Of a DNA stretch of 64,000 nt, positions 8,141 to 15,886 are shown in pieces. A model generated the notes under the pieces. That model ran no database searches and was not told where the DNA came from. It saw only the letters and a list, made by a program, of their open reading frames with translations. Numbering within the stretch: position 1 is the stretch's first letter; every line of letters begins with the position of its first letter. Both the position numbers and the translations under genes were made by a program. The stretch spans positions 1 to 64,000 of the forward strand of contig NZ_KQ948742.1 in the NCBI RefSeq assembly GCF_001514195.1. Direction: 5' to 3'. The stretch comes from Streptomyces griseorubiginosus. GTDB taxonomy: Bacteria > Actinomycetota > Actinomycetes > Streptomycetales > Streptomycetaceae.

Positions 8141-10486
8141 TCAGTCTTCCTTCGTCAGGTGCTGCCAGTCGGTGACGACCGGGACGAGATCTCCCTTGAG
8201 CCACAAGGGGAGTTGGTCGCGGTGATGGGGTGAGCCGGGGACGCCGGAGGCGCCCAGCGGGACCACCCAGAGGCTGTCCTCGCGGCGGGCCAGGTCCCAG
8301 ACGTAGCGGGCGGCCGGGCCGCGCGCGGCGAGGTCGGTGAGCCCGGGGACCGCCGAGGTGCACAGGACGCAGTCGTGGTCCCCGGAGAGGGCGGGGGCGT
8401 CCGGGTCCGGCTCCGGAAGTGCCCGCCAGGGAACGAGGCGGTGGGTGTCGCCCCAGGTGCCCCGCGGCGGCTCGGCGGCCACCTCCTCCAGGGCGCCGCG
8501 CACTACGCCGTCCCGGTCGACGCCGTACAACTCCTCGGCGTGCAGGAGGTGTTCGAGGGCGAAGGCGATCCGGGGGAGGAGGCCGAGCCAGGGGAGGAGG
8601 ACGTCGGGGTAGGCGGGCGGGGCGGTGAGCGCGGCGAAGGCGGGGTGGGCCGCCAGCCGTCGTACGACCGCGCTGCGGACGGCGGCGTAGAGGGCAGCCT
8701 CATGGCTGTCCGCGGCCATGCGACGGTCCCACTGGAGGATCGTTTCCCTCAACGTCTCGGCCTCTGGGCTCAGGCCGTCCAGCCGTTCCATGCGGTCCAA
8801 CAGGGGCTGCGCCGAGGCGAGATGGGTGTCCGTGTGGATCGCCGGCATGTCGGCGGGGGACCAGCGGTCCTTCTCCGCCAGTAGGGCCGTGATCCGCTGC
8901 GCTCGGTGCGGTGGAGCGAACTCGACGCCGAGGGGGGTGGCGGGGCCGCGCTGGTTGGCCATCACCGCGATGCCGTCGGTGAGTCCGGCGCGGGGGGTCT
9001 CGTGCCAGCCCTGCCATTCGTGACCGGGCTCCCAGGCGGGCACGGGCCGCAGGCGGTTGGCCGCCGCGCGCACCGGGACCCGGCCCGCGACCCGGTGCAG
9101 CAGCCCGCCCTCGGTGTCGGCGGCCTGCACCACGTTCACCGGCTCGACCCAGTGGTCGAAGGCCCGGTCCACGTCGGCCGCGCGGCGGGCACGGAGAAGG
9201 GGGAGGAGCGCACTGAAGCCGAGGTCCTCGGTGACCCGGGGCGGGTGGCGGAGGGACAGGGCAACCGGGGGGTCGGGGAGGGTTGGAGGGTCGGAGGGGG
9301 CCAGCGGGTCGGGGAGGGCCGACGGGTCCGGGGGGACTGTCTGGCCCAGGAGGGCCGACGAGTCCCGGAGGACCGACTGGCCCGGGAAAACCGACGGATC
9401 GGAGCCGACCGACGGGCCCGAGCCGTCCGACGGATCCGAGACGACCGACGGATCCGAGCCGATCGACGGGTCTGAAACGACCGGCGGATCCACGAGGACC
9501 GGCGGATCCGAGAGGACCGGTGCCCCCTCCACCACTCCCCCCTCCACCACTCCCCCGTCCAACCCCTCCGGGCCGCCCGCGATCACCGGGCCGCGGTCGG
9601 TCTCGATCACCTCGATCTCCACCGGTGCTTCGCCCGCCACCTCCACGGTCTCGGTGTGCCGGGAGGCCCGGTGCCAGTGGCCGTCCGGGCCGAGGGCCTC
9701 GATGCCGGCGCCCGTGCGGCGCAGGCGTTCGCGGTACAGGTCCTGGTAGTCGGCCATCGCGTTGGTGATGGACCAGGCGACCGTGCCGGCGTGGCCGAAG
9801 TGGGCGATGCCGGGGACGCCGGGCACGGCGAGGCCGAGGACGTCGAACTCGGGGCAGGACAGCCGGATCTGCTGGTAGACGCCGGGGTCCTCGATGTAGC
9901 GGTGCGGGTCGCCCGCGAGGATCGCGTGGCCGGTGCCGGTGCGGGCGCCAGCGACCAGCCAGCCGTTGCTGCCGGCGGTGCCGGGGCCGTCGGTGGCGAA
10001 GAGGCCGACCGCGTCCGGGCCCAGGTGCCGGATCGCCTCGTCCCGCCAGAGCTTGGCCGGGAAGCCCGCGAACAGGATGTGCGTGCCGAGCCAGACGCCA
10101 AGCGGGGTCCAGGGCTCCCAGCGCCCGGGGGCGAGGCCGGCCCGCGCGAACTCGGGGGCCTCGGCACCCGGCAGTTCCTCGTTGACACCGTCGACGTACG
10201 CCCGCACCCAGTCGGCGGTCTCCGGGTCCCGTCTCTCCAGCGCGGCGAAGCAGCGTCTCGCCGTGTCGTCGAGGCGAGCCCGGCGCGCGAGGGTGTCCCA
10301 GGGCAGGGCCCCGGCGCCGAGGAACGCGGCCGAGGTCCCGCGCGAGCGGTGCCGCTCGACCTCCAGCTGCCAGGCGCGGTCGCGGGCGGTGACCCGGCCC
10401 TGGGCGCGGGCGAGTTCCCGCGCGCTGTCCGCACGGAGGTGGGGGATCCCCCAGGCGTCGCGGAAGATCTCGATGCTCACCCTCAC
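8141..10486 (-). CDS. Penicillin-acylase-family Ntn hydrolase with a repeat insertion
   Basis: 781 residues. It opens at once with the family N-terminal motif RDAWGIPHLRA and has the predicted self-cleavage and nucleophile site GSNGW (Ser173). RGPVIAGG and MANQRG further mark the beta chain. The family hydrolyses amide bonds of acylated small molecules (penicillins, acyl-homoserine lactones, the pyoverdine precursor for PvdQ). There is no signal peptide, unlike most relatives, so it may act in the cytoplasm. Residues about 305-405 are a low-complexity S/D/P repeat (period 5 residues) inserted after RGPVI. It starts with GTG at 10484-10486, 13 bases from a perfect-looking iron box, and heads a four-gene operon. 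Confidence 0.87.
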   Translation of the reverse strand: MRVSIEIFRDAWGIPHLRADSARELARAQGRVTARDRAWQLEVERHRSRGTSAAFLGAGALPWDTLARRARLDDTARRCFAALERRDPETADWVRAYVDGVNEELPGAEAPEFARAGLAPGRWEPWTPLGVWLGTHILFAGFPAKLWRDEAIRHLGPDAVGLFATDGPGTAGSNGWLVAGARTGTGHAILAGDPHRYIEDPGVYQQIRLSCPEFDVLGLAVPGVPGIAHFGHAGTVAWSITNAMADYQDLYRERLRRTGAGIEALGPDGHWHRASRHTETVEVAGEAPVEIEVIETDRGPVIAGGPEGLDGGVVEGGVVEGAPVLSDPPVLVDPPVVSDPSIGSDPSVVSDPSDGSGPSVGSDPSVFPGQSVLRDSSALLGQTVPPDPSALPDPLAPSDPPTLPDPPVALSLRHPPRVTEDLGFSALLPLLRARRAADVDRAFDHWVEPVNVVQAADTEGGLLHRVAGRVPVRAAANRLRPVPAWEPGHEWQGWHETPRAGLTDGIAVMANQRGPATPLGVEFAPPHRAQRITALLAEKDRWSPADMPAIHTDTHLASAQPLLDRMERLDGLSPEAETLRETILQWDRRMAADSHEAALYAAVRSAVVRRLAAHPAFAALTAPPAYPDVLLPWLGLLPRIAFALEHLLHAEELYGVDRDGVVRGALEEVAAEPPRGTWGDTHRLVPWRALPEPDPDAPALSGDHDCVLCTSAVPGLTDLAARGPAARYVWDLARREDSLWVVPLGASGVPGSPHHRDQLPLWLKGDLVPVVTDWQHLTKED
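9330..9525. repeat. 15-bp minisatellite inside the penicillin-acylase gene
   Basis: A unit like GACGGATCCGAGNCGAC recurs about twelve times with period 15, encoding SDPSV-type pentapeptides on the minus strand. The degenerate flanks extend to about 9270 and 9560. The frame is preserved throughout. Confidence 0.8.
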
Positions 10487-10498
10487 ACCCGGCTCTCT

Positions 10499-10517
10499 TT
10501 AAGTTAGGCTTACCTAA
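10499..10517. promoter_or_regulatory. Iron box (DmdR1/IdeR-type operator)
   Basis: TTAAGTTAGGCTTACCTAA differs at only two positions from the Streptomyces/actinobacterial consensus TTAGGTTAGGCTCACCTAA. It lies between the divergent penicillin-acylase (start 10486) and siderophore-interacting protein genes, and so should repress both when iron is plentiful. Confidence 0.88.
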
Positions 10518-10558
10518 GTTTTCCGATGTGGGGATCGTACGCGAAGGGTGAGAAGACC

Positions 10559-11278
10559 ATGGGGCAGGGGCACGGCTGGGAGGGGGCGGTCCTGCGGCTG
10601 CTGCGCGCGAAGGACTTCGAGTTCACCGTGACCGGCGCGGAGGACGTCACCGAGGCGTACCGGCGGGTGCACCTCACCGACGGCGGGATGCTCGCCGCCA
10701 CCGGCGTCCACCCGACGATGTGGGTACGGCTGTGGTTCTCCGCCGCGGGCAAGCCGCACCAGCGCGCCTTCACCCTGGTCGACCCGGACCCCGGGGCCGG
10801 CACCTTCAGCCTGGAGTTCGCCCTGCACGAGGGCGCGGCCAGCGACTGGGCCCGCACGGCGAAGCCCGGCGACACGATCGAGGCCACGGTCCACGGCACG
10901 GGGTTCGACCGTCCCGACCCCGAGCCCTCCCACGTCTTCGTCTTCGGCGACCCGGCCTCGCTGCCCGCCCTCAACTCCCTCCTCGGCGCGCTGGACTCCT
11001 CCCCCGCGACGGTCTGGTTCGAGGGCGGCGACGAGGGCCTCCCCTTCCGCACCGACCCCGCCCGCCACGAGGTCCGCCGGGTGCCGCGCCTCGACTCCGG
11101 CGCCCACCTGGTCTCCCAGGCCCGCTCGGCCCTGCCCGGCCTGCTGCGGACCCACCCGGACGCGTACGTGTGGATCGCCTGCGACACGGCGACGACCAGG
11201 GCGCTGTCGTCGTACGTCCGCAAAGAGCTCGGGGTGCCGAAGGAGCGGATCAACGCGCTGGGGTACTGGAGGCCCTGA
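10559..11278 (+). CDS. Siderophore-interacting protein (FAD-dependent ferric-siderophore reductase)
   Basis: 239 residues. It has the FAD-binding_9/SIP architecture: an N-terminal FAD barrel with YRRVHLT, a KPHQRAFTLVDP flavin-binding stretch and GPASDWA-like motif (GAASDWARTAKPGD), then the NAD(P)-binding half with HVFVFGDPASLPALNSLL and a C-terminal YVWIACDTATTRALSSYVRKELGVPKERINALGYW signature. Family members reduce and release iron from imported ferric siderophores in the cytoplasm. ATG 10559 is preferred because AGGGTGAG precedes it; ATG 10526, 8 bases after the iron box, is in frame and would be leaderless. It diverges from the acylase operon and shares the iron box. Confidence 0.9.
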   Translation: MGQGHGWEGAVLRLLRAKDFEFTVTGAEDVTEAYRRVHLTDGGMLAATGVHPTMWVRLWFSAAGKPHQRAFTLVDPDPGAGTFSLEFALHEGAASDWARTAKPGDTIEATVHGTGFDRPDPEPSHVFVFGDPASLPALNSLLGALDSSPATVWFEGGDEGLPFRTDPARHEVRRVPRLDSGAHLVSQARSALPGLLRTHPDAYVWIACDTATTRALSSYVRKELGVPKERINALGYWRP

Positions 11279-11345
11279 CCGGGACTCCGGGGCTGGAGGT
11301 GCCCTCACGTGGAGGGATGACCCGGGCGGGGGCATGATCGGGGGC

Positions 11346-11933
11346 ATGGACGTCACCCTTCACCTCGCCCAGGACGCCGAGGCCGACGAACTCCTCGGCC
11401 GCTCCCCGCTCGCCGCGCTGGTCGGGATGCTGCTGGACCAGCAGGTTCCGATGGAGTGGGCGTTCAAGGGGCCCCGCACCATCGCTGACCGGCTCGGCGC
11501 GAACGACCTGGACGCGCACGAGATCGCCGCGCAGGACCCGGAGGCCTTCGCCGCGCTGCTCTCCGAGAAGCCGGCCGTGCACCGCTACCCCGGCTCGATG
11601 GCCAAGCGGATCCAGCAGCTGTGCCAGTACCTCGTCGAGCACTACGACGGTGAGGCCGAGCTGGTCTGGAAGGGCGTCGAGGACGGGCGTGAACTGCTGC
11701 GCCGCCTCCAGGAGCTGCCGGGGTTCGGGAAGCAGAAGGCCCAGATCTTCCTGGCCCTGCTGGGCAAGCAGCTCGGCGTGCAGCCCGAGGGCTGGCGGGA
11801 GGCGGCCGGGACATACGGCGAACCGAAGTCCTTCCGGTCCGTCGCCGACATCACGGGCCCCGAGTCCCTGACGAAGGTCCGGGCGCACAAGCAGGAGATG
11901 AAGGCGGCGGCGAAGGCGGCGAAGAAGGCTTAG
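11346..11933 (+). CDS. HhH-GPD base-excision repair-type protein
   Basis: 195 residues. The LLDQQVPMEWAFKGP segment and the helix-hairpin-helix LPGFGKQKAQIFLALLGKQ are typical of the HhH-GPD DNA-glycosylase superfamily. The catalytic Asp region is not obvious and the protein is shorter than Nth or MutY, so the lesion is unknown. The C-terminus is Lys/Ala-rich (KAAAKAAKKA), useful for DNA contact. The start at 11346 gives the usual MDVTLHLAQD N-terminus; ATG 11334 is an alternative four codons upstream. It follows the SIP gene by 67 bases. Confidence 0.8.
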   Translation: MDVTLHLAQDAEADELLGRSPLAALVGMLLDQQVPMEWAFKGPRTIADRLGANDLDAHEIAAQDPEAFAALLSEKPAVHRYPGSMAKRIQQLCQYLVEHYDGEAELVWKGVEDGRELLRRLQELPGFGKQKAQIFLALLGKQLGVQPEGWREAAGTYGEPKSFRSVADITGPESLTKVRAHKQEMKAAAKAAKKA

Positions 11934-12161
11934 CCGGGCAGACGACCCGGTGCCAGACCCGGTGCTGCCGGAGCCGGAGCTGGTCACCGCCCTCAGCCCC
12001 GACCCGGAGCCGGTGCCGGAGCTTGAGCCTGAGCCGGAGCCGCCCCCCTCAGCCCCGCCCCCCCCAACCGCCCGCGTCCCCCTTGCCGCGAATTGCCGCG
12101 AACGGGTGAACCCCCGCGCCGAAGTGATGAACCGGGCGCGTCGGAGGGGGAGACGACTTGG

Positions 12162-12482
12162 GTGAGCACCGCACGACGCCCTCAGCACCGTCTCGGCCTG
12201 CTGCGTGCGCTCGTGCTGCTCCTCGTGCTGCTCGTGCCGGGCGCCCCCGCACAGACGCACGCGGCCCATGTCGTGGCCGGTGAGACCGCCGAGTACGACG
12301 TCCTGGACACGGCCCTGCGGCCACCGGCCCGCACCGCCCACCGCACGGCAGCCGCCGTACCCCTGCGACCGGCCGCGCGCCCGGGAACGGCACCCTCCGT
12401 CTCCGAGGGCCGTCGGCTCCCGGCGCCCCCGAGGCCGCCGTACGCGCTGCCCGCCCTGCGTTCCGTGGTCCTGCGCTGCTGA
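12162..12482 (+). CDS. Small secreted or membrane-anchored protein of unknown function
   Basis: 106 residues from a GTG start. A basic start (STARRPQHR) is followed by one strongly hydrophobic segment (about 13-30, LLRALVLLLVLLVPGAPA), a signal peptide or anchor. The rest is Pro/Arg/Ala-rich without recognisable domains. GGAGG lies at 12143, somewhat far (about 14 bases) from the start. It is followed 51 bases later by a 39-codon gene in the same direction. Confidence 0.55.
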   Translation: MSTARRPQHRLGLLRALVLLLVLLVPGAPAQTHAAHVVAGETAEYDVLDTALRPPARTAHRTAAAVPLRPAARPGTAPSVSEGRRLPAPPRPPYALPALRSVVLRC

Positions 12483-12533
12483 CAGAGCCCGCTTCCCCCG
12501 AGCCAGTTCAGCACTCACGCAAGGAACACAGCC

Positions 12534-12653
12534 ATGCCCACCGACCCGTACGCGGTCCTGCGCGCCCTGTTGCGCGCGGAAGCCGCCCGCAGTGCGCCGA
12601 AGGCGCAGCACCAGGACCGGAAGCCGCCGGTGAAGGAACCGAAGCGCGGCTGA
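12534..12653 (+). CDS. 39-residue basic peptide
   Basis: ATG at 12534 after AAGGAA, stop TGA at 12651-12653. It begins MPTDPYAVLRALLRAEAAR, predicted as one amphipathic helix, followed by a Lys/Pro-rich tail. It is probably co-transcribed with the secreted protein upstream. There is no known family; such short genes are easy to over-call, but the ribosome binding site and codon use are good. Confidence 0.5.
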   Translation: MPTDPYAVLRALLRAEAARSAPKAQHQDRKPPVKEPKRG

Positions 12654-12687
12654 TCCACCGAGGACCGGCGGAGGCGGGACCGTTCGG

Positions 12688-14325
12688 CTACCGCCTCCGC
12701 CGGGCCGTACCGAACAGCGAGCGGGTGATCTCCCGCCCGATCTGCGTGCCCAGCGACCGCGCGAGGGACTTGAACACCCCGCTGCCGACGACCTGTTCGA
12801 CGACGGAGGGATCGTCCTTGGGCTTCCTGGCCGGTGCCTTCACCTCGTCGGCCATCTCGTCCGGGCCTTTGGCACCCCGCGAACTCGGCGAACTCAGCGA
12901 ACTCAGCTTCTCGTAGGCCGACTCCCTGTCCACAGCCTGTGCGTAACGGCCGTACAGCGGCGAGGCCTTGACGGCGGCGTCGAGGGTTCCGGCCTCGACG
13001 GGCCCCATCAGGGACTCCGGGGCGCGCAGCCGCGTCGCCGCGACCGGCGTGGGGGCGCCCTTCTCGCTGAGAACCGTGACGACGGCCTCGCCGGTCCCGA
13101 GCCCGGTGAGGAGTTCCTCCAGGTCGTACGCCGAGTCGGGGAAGGTCTTCACGGTCGCCTTGAGCGCCTTCTGGTCGTCGGGAGTGAAGGCCCGCAGCGC
13201 GTGCTGCACGCGGTTGCCGAGCTGCGCGAGGACGTCGGCCGGTACGTCCTTCGGGGTCTGCGTGACGAAGAAGACGCCGACCCCTTTCGAGCGAATCAGC
13301 CGGACAGTCTGCGTGATGGAGTCGAGGAACGCCTTCGAGGCGCCGTGGAAGAGCAGATGCGCCTCGTCGAAGAAGAAGACGAGCTTGGGCTTGTCGGCGT
13401 CCCCGACCTCCGGCAGGTCGTGGAAGAGATCGGCGAGCAGCCACATCAAGAAGGTCGAGAACAGCTGCGGCCGGTCCTGTACGGCGGCCAGCTCCAGGAC
13501 GGACACCATGCCCCGCCCGTCGCTCGCCGTCCGCAGCAGCTCGGCGGTGTCGAACTCGGGCTCCCCGAAGAAGTCGGCCATGCCCTGCGCCTCGAAGGCG
13601 GTGAGGGACCGCAGGATGACCCCGGCCGTGGCGGTGGACAGGCCGCCGATGTTCTTCAGCTCGGCCTTGCCCTCGTCGGAGGTCAGGAAGGCGACGACGG
13701 CCCGCAGGTCCTTCAGGTCGACCAGCTCCAGCCCCTTCTGGTCGGCGTAGTGGAAGATCAGGCCGAGGGACTGCTCCTGGGTCTGGTTGAGCTGGAGCAC
13801 CTTGGCCAGCAGCACCGGCCCGAAGCTGGTGACGGTGGCCCGCACGGGGATGCCGTGCCCGATGCCGCCGAGGGCGTAGAACTCGGCGGGAAACCCGGTG
13901 GCGACCCACTCCTGGTGCACCTCAGCCGCCCGGGCCTGCACCTTCTCGTTCCGCCCGCCGGGCGCCGAAATGCCTGACACATCCCCCTTGATGTCGGCCA
14001 GGAAGACCGGCACGCCCTGCGCGGAGAGCTGCTCGGCGACGAGCTGGAGCGTCTTGGTCTTGCCGGTGCCGGTGGCGCCGGCGACGAGGCCGTGCCGGTT
14101 GAGCATCGGCAGGGGGATCCTGACCTGCGCGTCCGGCAGGCAGACGCCGTCCCACAGCAGCGCCCCGAGTTCGAGGGCGGGCCCGCCGAACGCATAGCCG
14201 GAGGCGATCTCCAGGGCCGGCTGCGGAAGGGCGGCGGAAGCGGCTCTTGCCTCCGGCATGGAACGGTCGGCAGTTCCCGTCGGGCCCCCCGTGACGCCCC
14301 CGGGCGCGGTCTTTCGCTCGCTCAT
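12688..14325 (-). CDS. HerA/FtsK-superfamily ATPase, DUF853 family
   Basis: 545 residues. It has Walker A GATGTGKT (in MLNRHGLVAGATGTGKTKT), then a FLADIKGDVSG motif and the Walker B region KPKLVFFFDEAHLLF. LIRSKGVGVFFVTQTPKDVP and LGNRVQHALRAFTPDDQKAL are DUF853 signatures. The C-terminus ends in basic residues (GREITRSLFGTARRRR). The family belongs to the HerA-like hexameric DNA-pumping ATPases, but its own role is not established. The start at 14325 gives an Ala/Pro-rich 40-residue leader; longer frames reach into the divergent gene at 14431. Confidence 0.87.
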   Translation of the reverse strand: MSERKTAPGGVTGGPTGTADRSMPEARAASAALPQPALEIASGYAFGGPALELGALLWDGVCLPDAQVRIPLPMLNRHGLVAGATGTGKTKTLQLVAEQLSAQGVPVFLADIKGDVSGISAPGGRNEKVQARAAEVHQEWVATGFPAEFYALGGIGHGIPVRATVTSFGPVLLAKVLQLNQTQEQSLGLIFHYADQKGLELVDLKDLRAVVAFLTSDEGKAELKNIGGLSTATAGVILRSLTAFEAQGMADFFGEPEFDTAELLRTASDGRGMVSVLELAAVQDRPQLFSTFLMWLLADLFHDLPEVGDADKPKLVFFFDEAHLLFHGASKAFLDSITQTVRLIRSKGVGVFFVTQTPKDVPADVLAQLGNRVQHALRAFTPDDQKALKATVKTFPDSAYDLEELLTGLGTGEAVVTVLSEKGAPTPVAATRLRAPESLMGPVEAGTLDAAVKASPLYGRYAQAVDRESAYEKLSSLSSPSSRGAKGPDEMADEVKAPARKPKDDPSVVEQVVGSGVFKSLARSLGTQIGREITRSLFGTARRRR

Positions 14326-14430
14326 ACCAGACCCCTGTTCCCGCTTTGCCCAGTTTTTGGGCATTTTTTCAAGCGTCGCACTCGCCCGCCATGGCTGCGC
14401 CCGGAAGGTCTTGACCGGTAGGCTTTCCGT

Positions 14431-14727
14431 GTGATCTTCAAGCGCATCGGAAACGGCCGGCCGTACCCCGACCACGGCCGGGAAAGCACCCGGCAGTGGG
14501 CGGACGTCGCACCGCGCCCGGTCCGCCTCGATCAGCTCGTGACGACCAAGGGCCAGCTCGACCTGGAGACCCTGCTCGCCGAGGACTCGACGTTCTACGG
14601 CGACCTGTTCGCGCACGTCGTGAAGTGGCAGGGCGACCTCTACCTCGAGGACGGGCTCCACCGCGCGGTGCGGGCGGCGCTCCAGCAGCGACAGGTGCTG
14701 CACGCGCGTGTGCTCGAGCTGGACTGA
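14431..14727 (+). CDS. Small conserved actinobacterial protein, ParB-like fold suggested
   Basis: 98 residues, GTG start. It reads MIFKRIGNGRPYPDHG, then VRLDQLVTTKGQLDLETL and LYLEDGLHRAVRAAL. The last motif resembles the DGxHR element of ParB/sulfiredoxin-like folds. As I recall, database entries for close relatives are sometimes named VapB-family antitoxin, but there is no toxin gene beside it, so I would not call a toxin-antitoxin system. It is divergent from the HerA-like ATPase gene (105 bases between starts), so joint regulation is possible. Confidence 0.7.
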   Translation: MIFKRIGNGRPYPDHGRESTRQWADVAPRPVRLDQLVTTKGQLDLETLLAEDSTFYGDLFAHVVKWQGDLYLEDGLHRAVRAALQQRQVLHARVLELD

Positions 14728-14826
14728 GTGACCGCGCTGTAAAGGTTTGGCCCTTTCGGGTTCTCCTGCGCCGCGGTCAATGATCATCTAGTAGGAATCG
14801 CCGCCCGGGCGCACTACGCTGCGCCC

Positions 14827-15462
14827 ATGAGCATGCTGACGCCCCCCGGCATGGGCGGTAAGTACCGGATCACGGGAGACAAGTACCCCCGGATGCGTCG
14901 GCCCCGGCGGCGCGGCAGGCTCGTGTTCGGCGTGGTGGCCTCCGTCGCCGCGCTGAGCCTGGTCGGCTGGGGCACGCTCCAGCTCATCGACGTGTTCACG
15001 GGCGGCGGGGACAAGGCGTCCGCGGCGGGCCCGAAGGCCGACTGCGCGAGCAAGGTCAGCCCCTCGCCCTCCGCGCCGGCGCTCCCCAAGCCGAGCCAGA
15101 TCACCGTCAACGTCTTCAACGCCACCAAGCGGGGTGGCCTTGCCAAGAAGACGGCGGACGAGCTGAAGAAGCGGGGCTTCCGGATCGGCGACGTGGGCAA
15201 TGCGACGGCCACCTATGACAAGAAGGTCAAGGGCACGGGGCTGCTGCTCGGTCCGGCGTCGGCGCTGAAGACGTCCTTGCCGGTCCTCGGCACGCAGGTC
15301 GCTGCGGCGGAGACGCGAACGGATACGCGTAAGGGGGCCGAGGTCGACCTGATCATCGGCTCGGCGTTCAAGAACCTGAACAGCAAGGCGGCGGCGGACA
15401 AGGCGTTGACCGCGCTGACTCATCCGCAGCCGGCGGCGACGTCGTCGAAGAGGAGCTGCTGA
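14827..15462 (+). CDS. LytR C-terminal-domain (LytR_C) membrane-anchored protein
   Basis: 211 residues. A basic cytoplasmic head (PRMRRPRRRGR), one transmembrane helix at about 33-52 and a Ser/Pro linker precede a LytR_C domain starting at ITVNVFNATKRGGLAKKTADELKKRGF, with the typical VDLIIGSAF strand near the end. This domain occurs C-terminal to LytR-CpsA-Psr cell-wall ligases; here it stands alone, exposed outside the membrane. Its binding partner is unknown. It starts 99 bases after the ParB-like gene, same strand, and may be co-transcribed. Confidence 0.85.
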   Translation: MSMLTPPGMGGKYRITGDKYPRMRRPRRRGRLVFGVVASVAALSLVGWGTLQLIDVFTGGGDKASAAGPKADCASKVSPSPSAPALPKPSQITVNVFNATKRGGLAKKTADELKKRGFRIGDVGNATATYDKKVKGTGLLLGPASALKTSLPVLGTQVAAAETRTDTRKGAEVDLIIGSAFKNLNSKAAADKALTALTHPQPAATSSKRSC

Positions 15463-15515
15463 GGCCGCCTACGGGGGTGCCGGGTTCGGTTGTTCGGCGA
15501 GTGCGGCCCGGTGGG

Positions 15516-15543
15516 GGCTGGTCGCGCAGTTCCCCGCGCCCCT
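15516..15543 (+). repeat. Dispersed 28-bp Streptomyces repeat, copy 1
   Basis: GGCTGGTCGCGCAG followed by TTCCCCGCGCCCCT. An inverted partial copy lies at 15806-15825, so the two could pair across 260 bases of otherwise gene-free sequence. Further copies are at 27987-28014 and, inverted, 28838-28857. Confidence 0.85.
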
Positions 15544-15886
15544 GAGGGGTTGCAGTCCACCTGCGCCACGACGGAACCGTTAGCCGCGCGCGCCCGCCCT
15601 CCCGGACCGTTGGCCGCGTACGGCGGGCAGGGGACGGGGTGGGGGGTGTCCGCCCGCAGCGGCCGGCGTCCGGAACCGGGCACCTGATCGAGGGACCGAG
15701 CCGCCGGACCGAGGACGGATACCCCCACCCCGGCACCGACCCCAAACCGAACCGCACGCGCTACGCACGCCCCCACCGGACCGCAAGGGGCCGCCGCAGG
15801 CATTCAGGGGCGCGGGGAACTGCGCAAAACGCCCGCCCCCACCGAACCCGCAGACGACCCGCCCCGACCCGACAACCAGACCGCCG
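15544..15886. other. Gene-free region between LytR_C and upp
   Basis: GC-rich non-coding sequence between convergent genes. It contains an inverted dispersed-repeat copy at 15806-15825 and no credible gene on either strand. Confidence 0.55.
15806..15825 (-). repeat. Dispersed Streptomyces repeat, inverted partial copy 2
   Basis: AGGGGCGCGGGGAACTGCGC is the exact reverse complement of the 3' twenty bases of the copy at 15516-15543. The two copies sit at either end of the intergenic space between convergent genes. Confidence 0.85.

Noticed and set aside
11950..12165. 71-codon Pro/Glu-rich frame
   Set aside because: Low-complexity PEPEPE-type sequence arising from GAGCCGGAG repeats; no ribosome binding site, and it overlaps the start of the better-supported gene at 12162.
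14431..14727. Toxin-antitoxin antitoxin (VapB)
   Set aside because: No toxin gene adjoins it and no antitoxin DNA-binding motif is visible; the ParB-like motif fits better.
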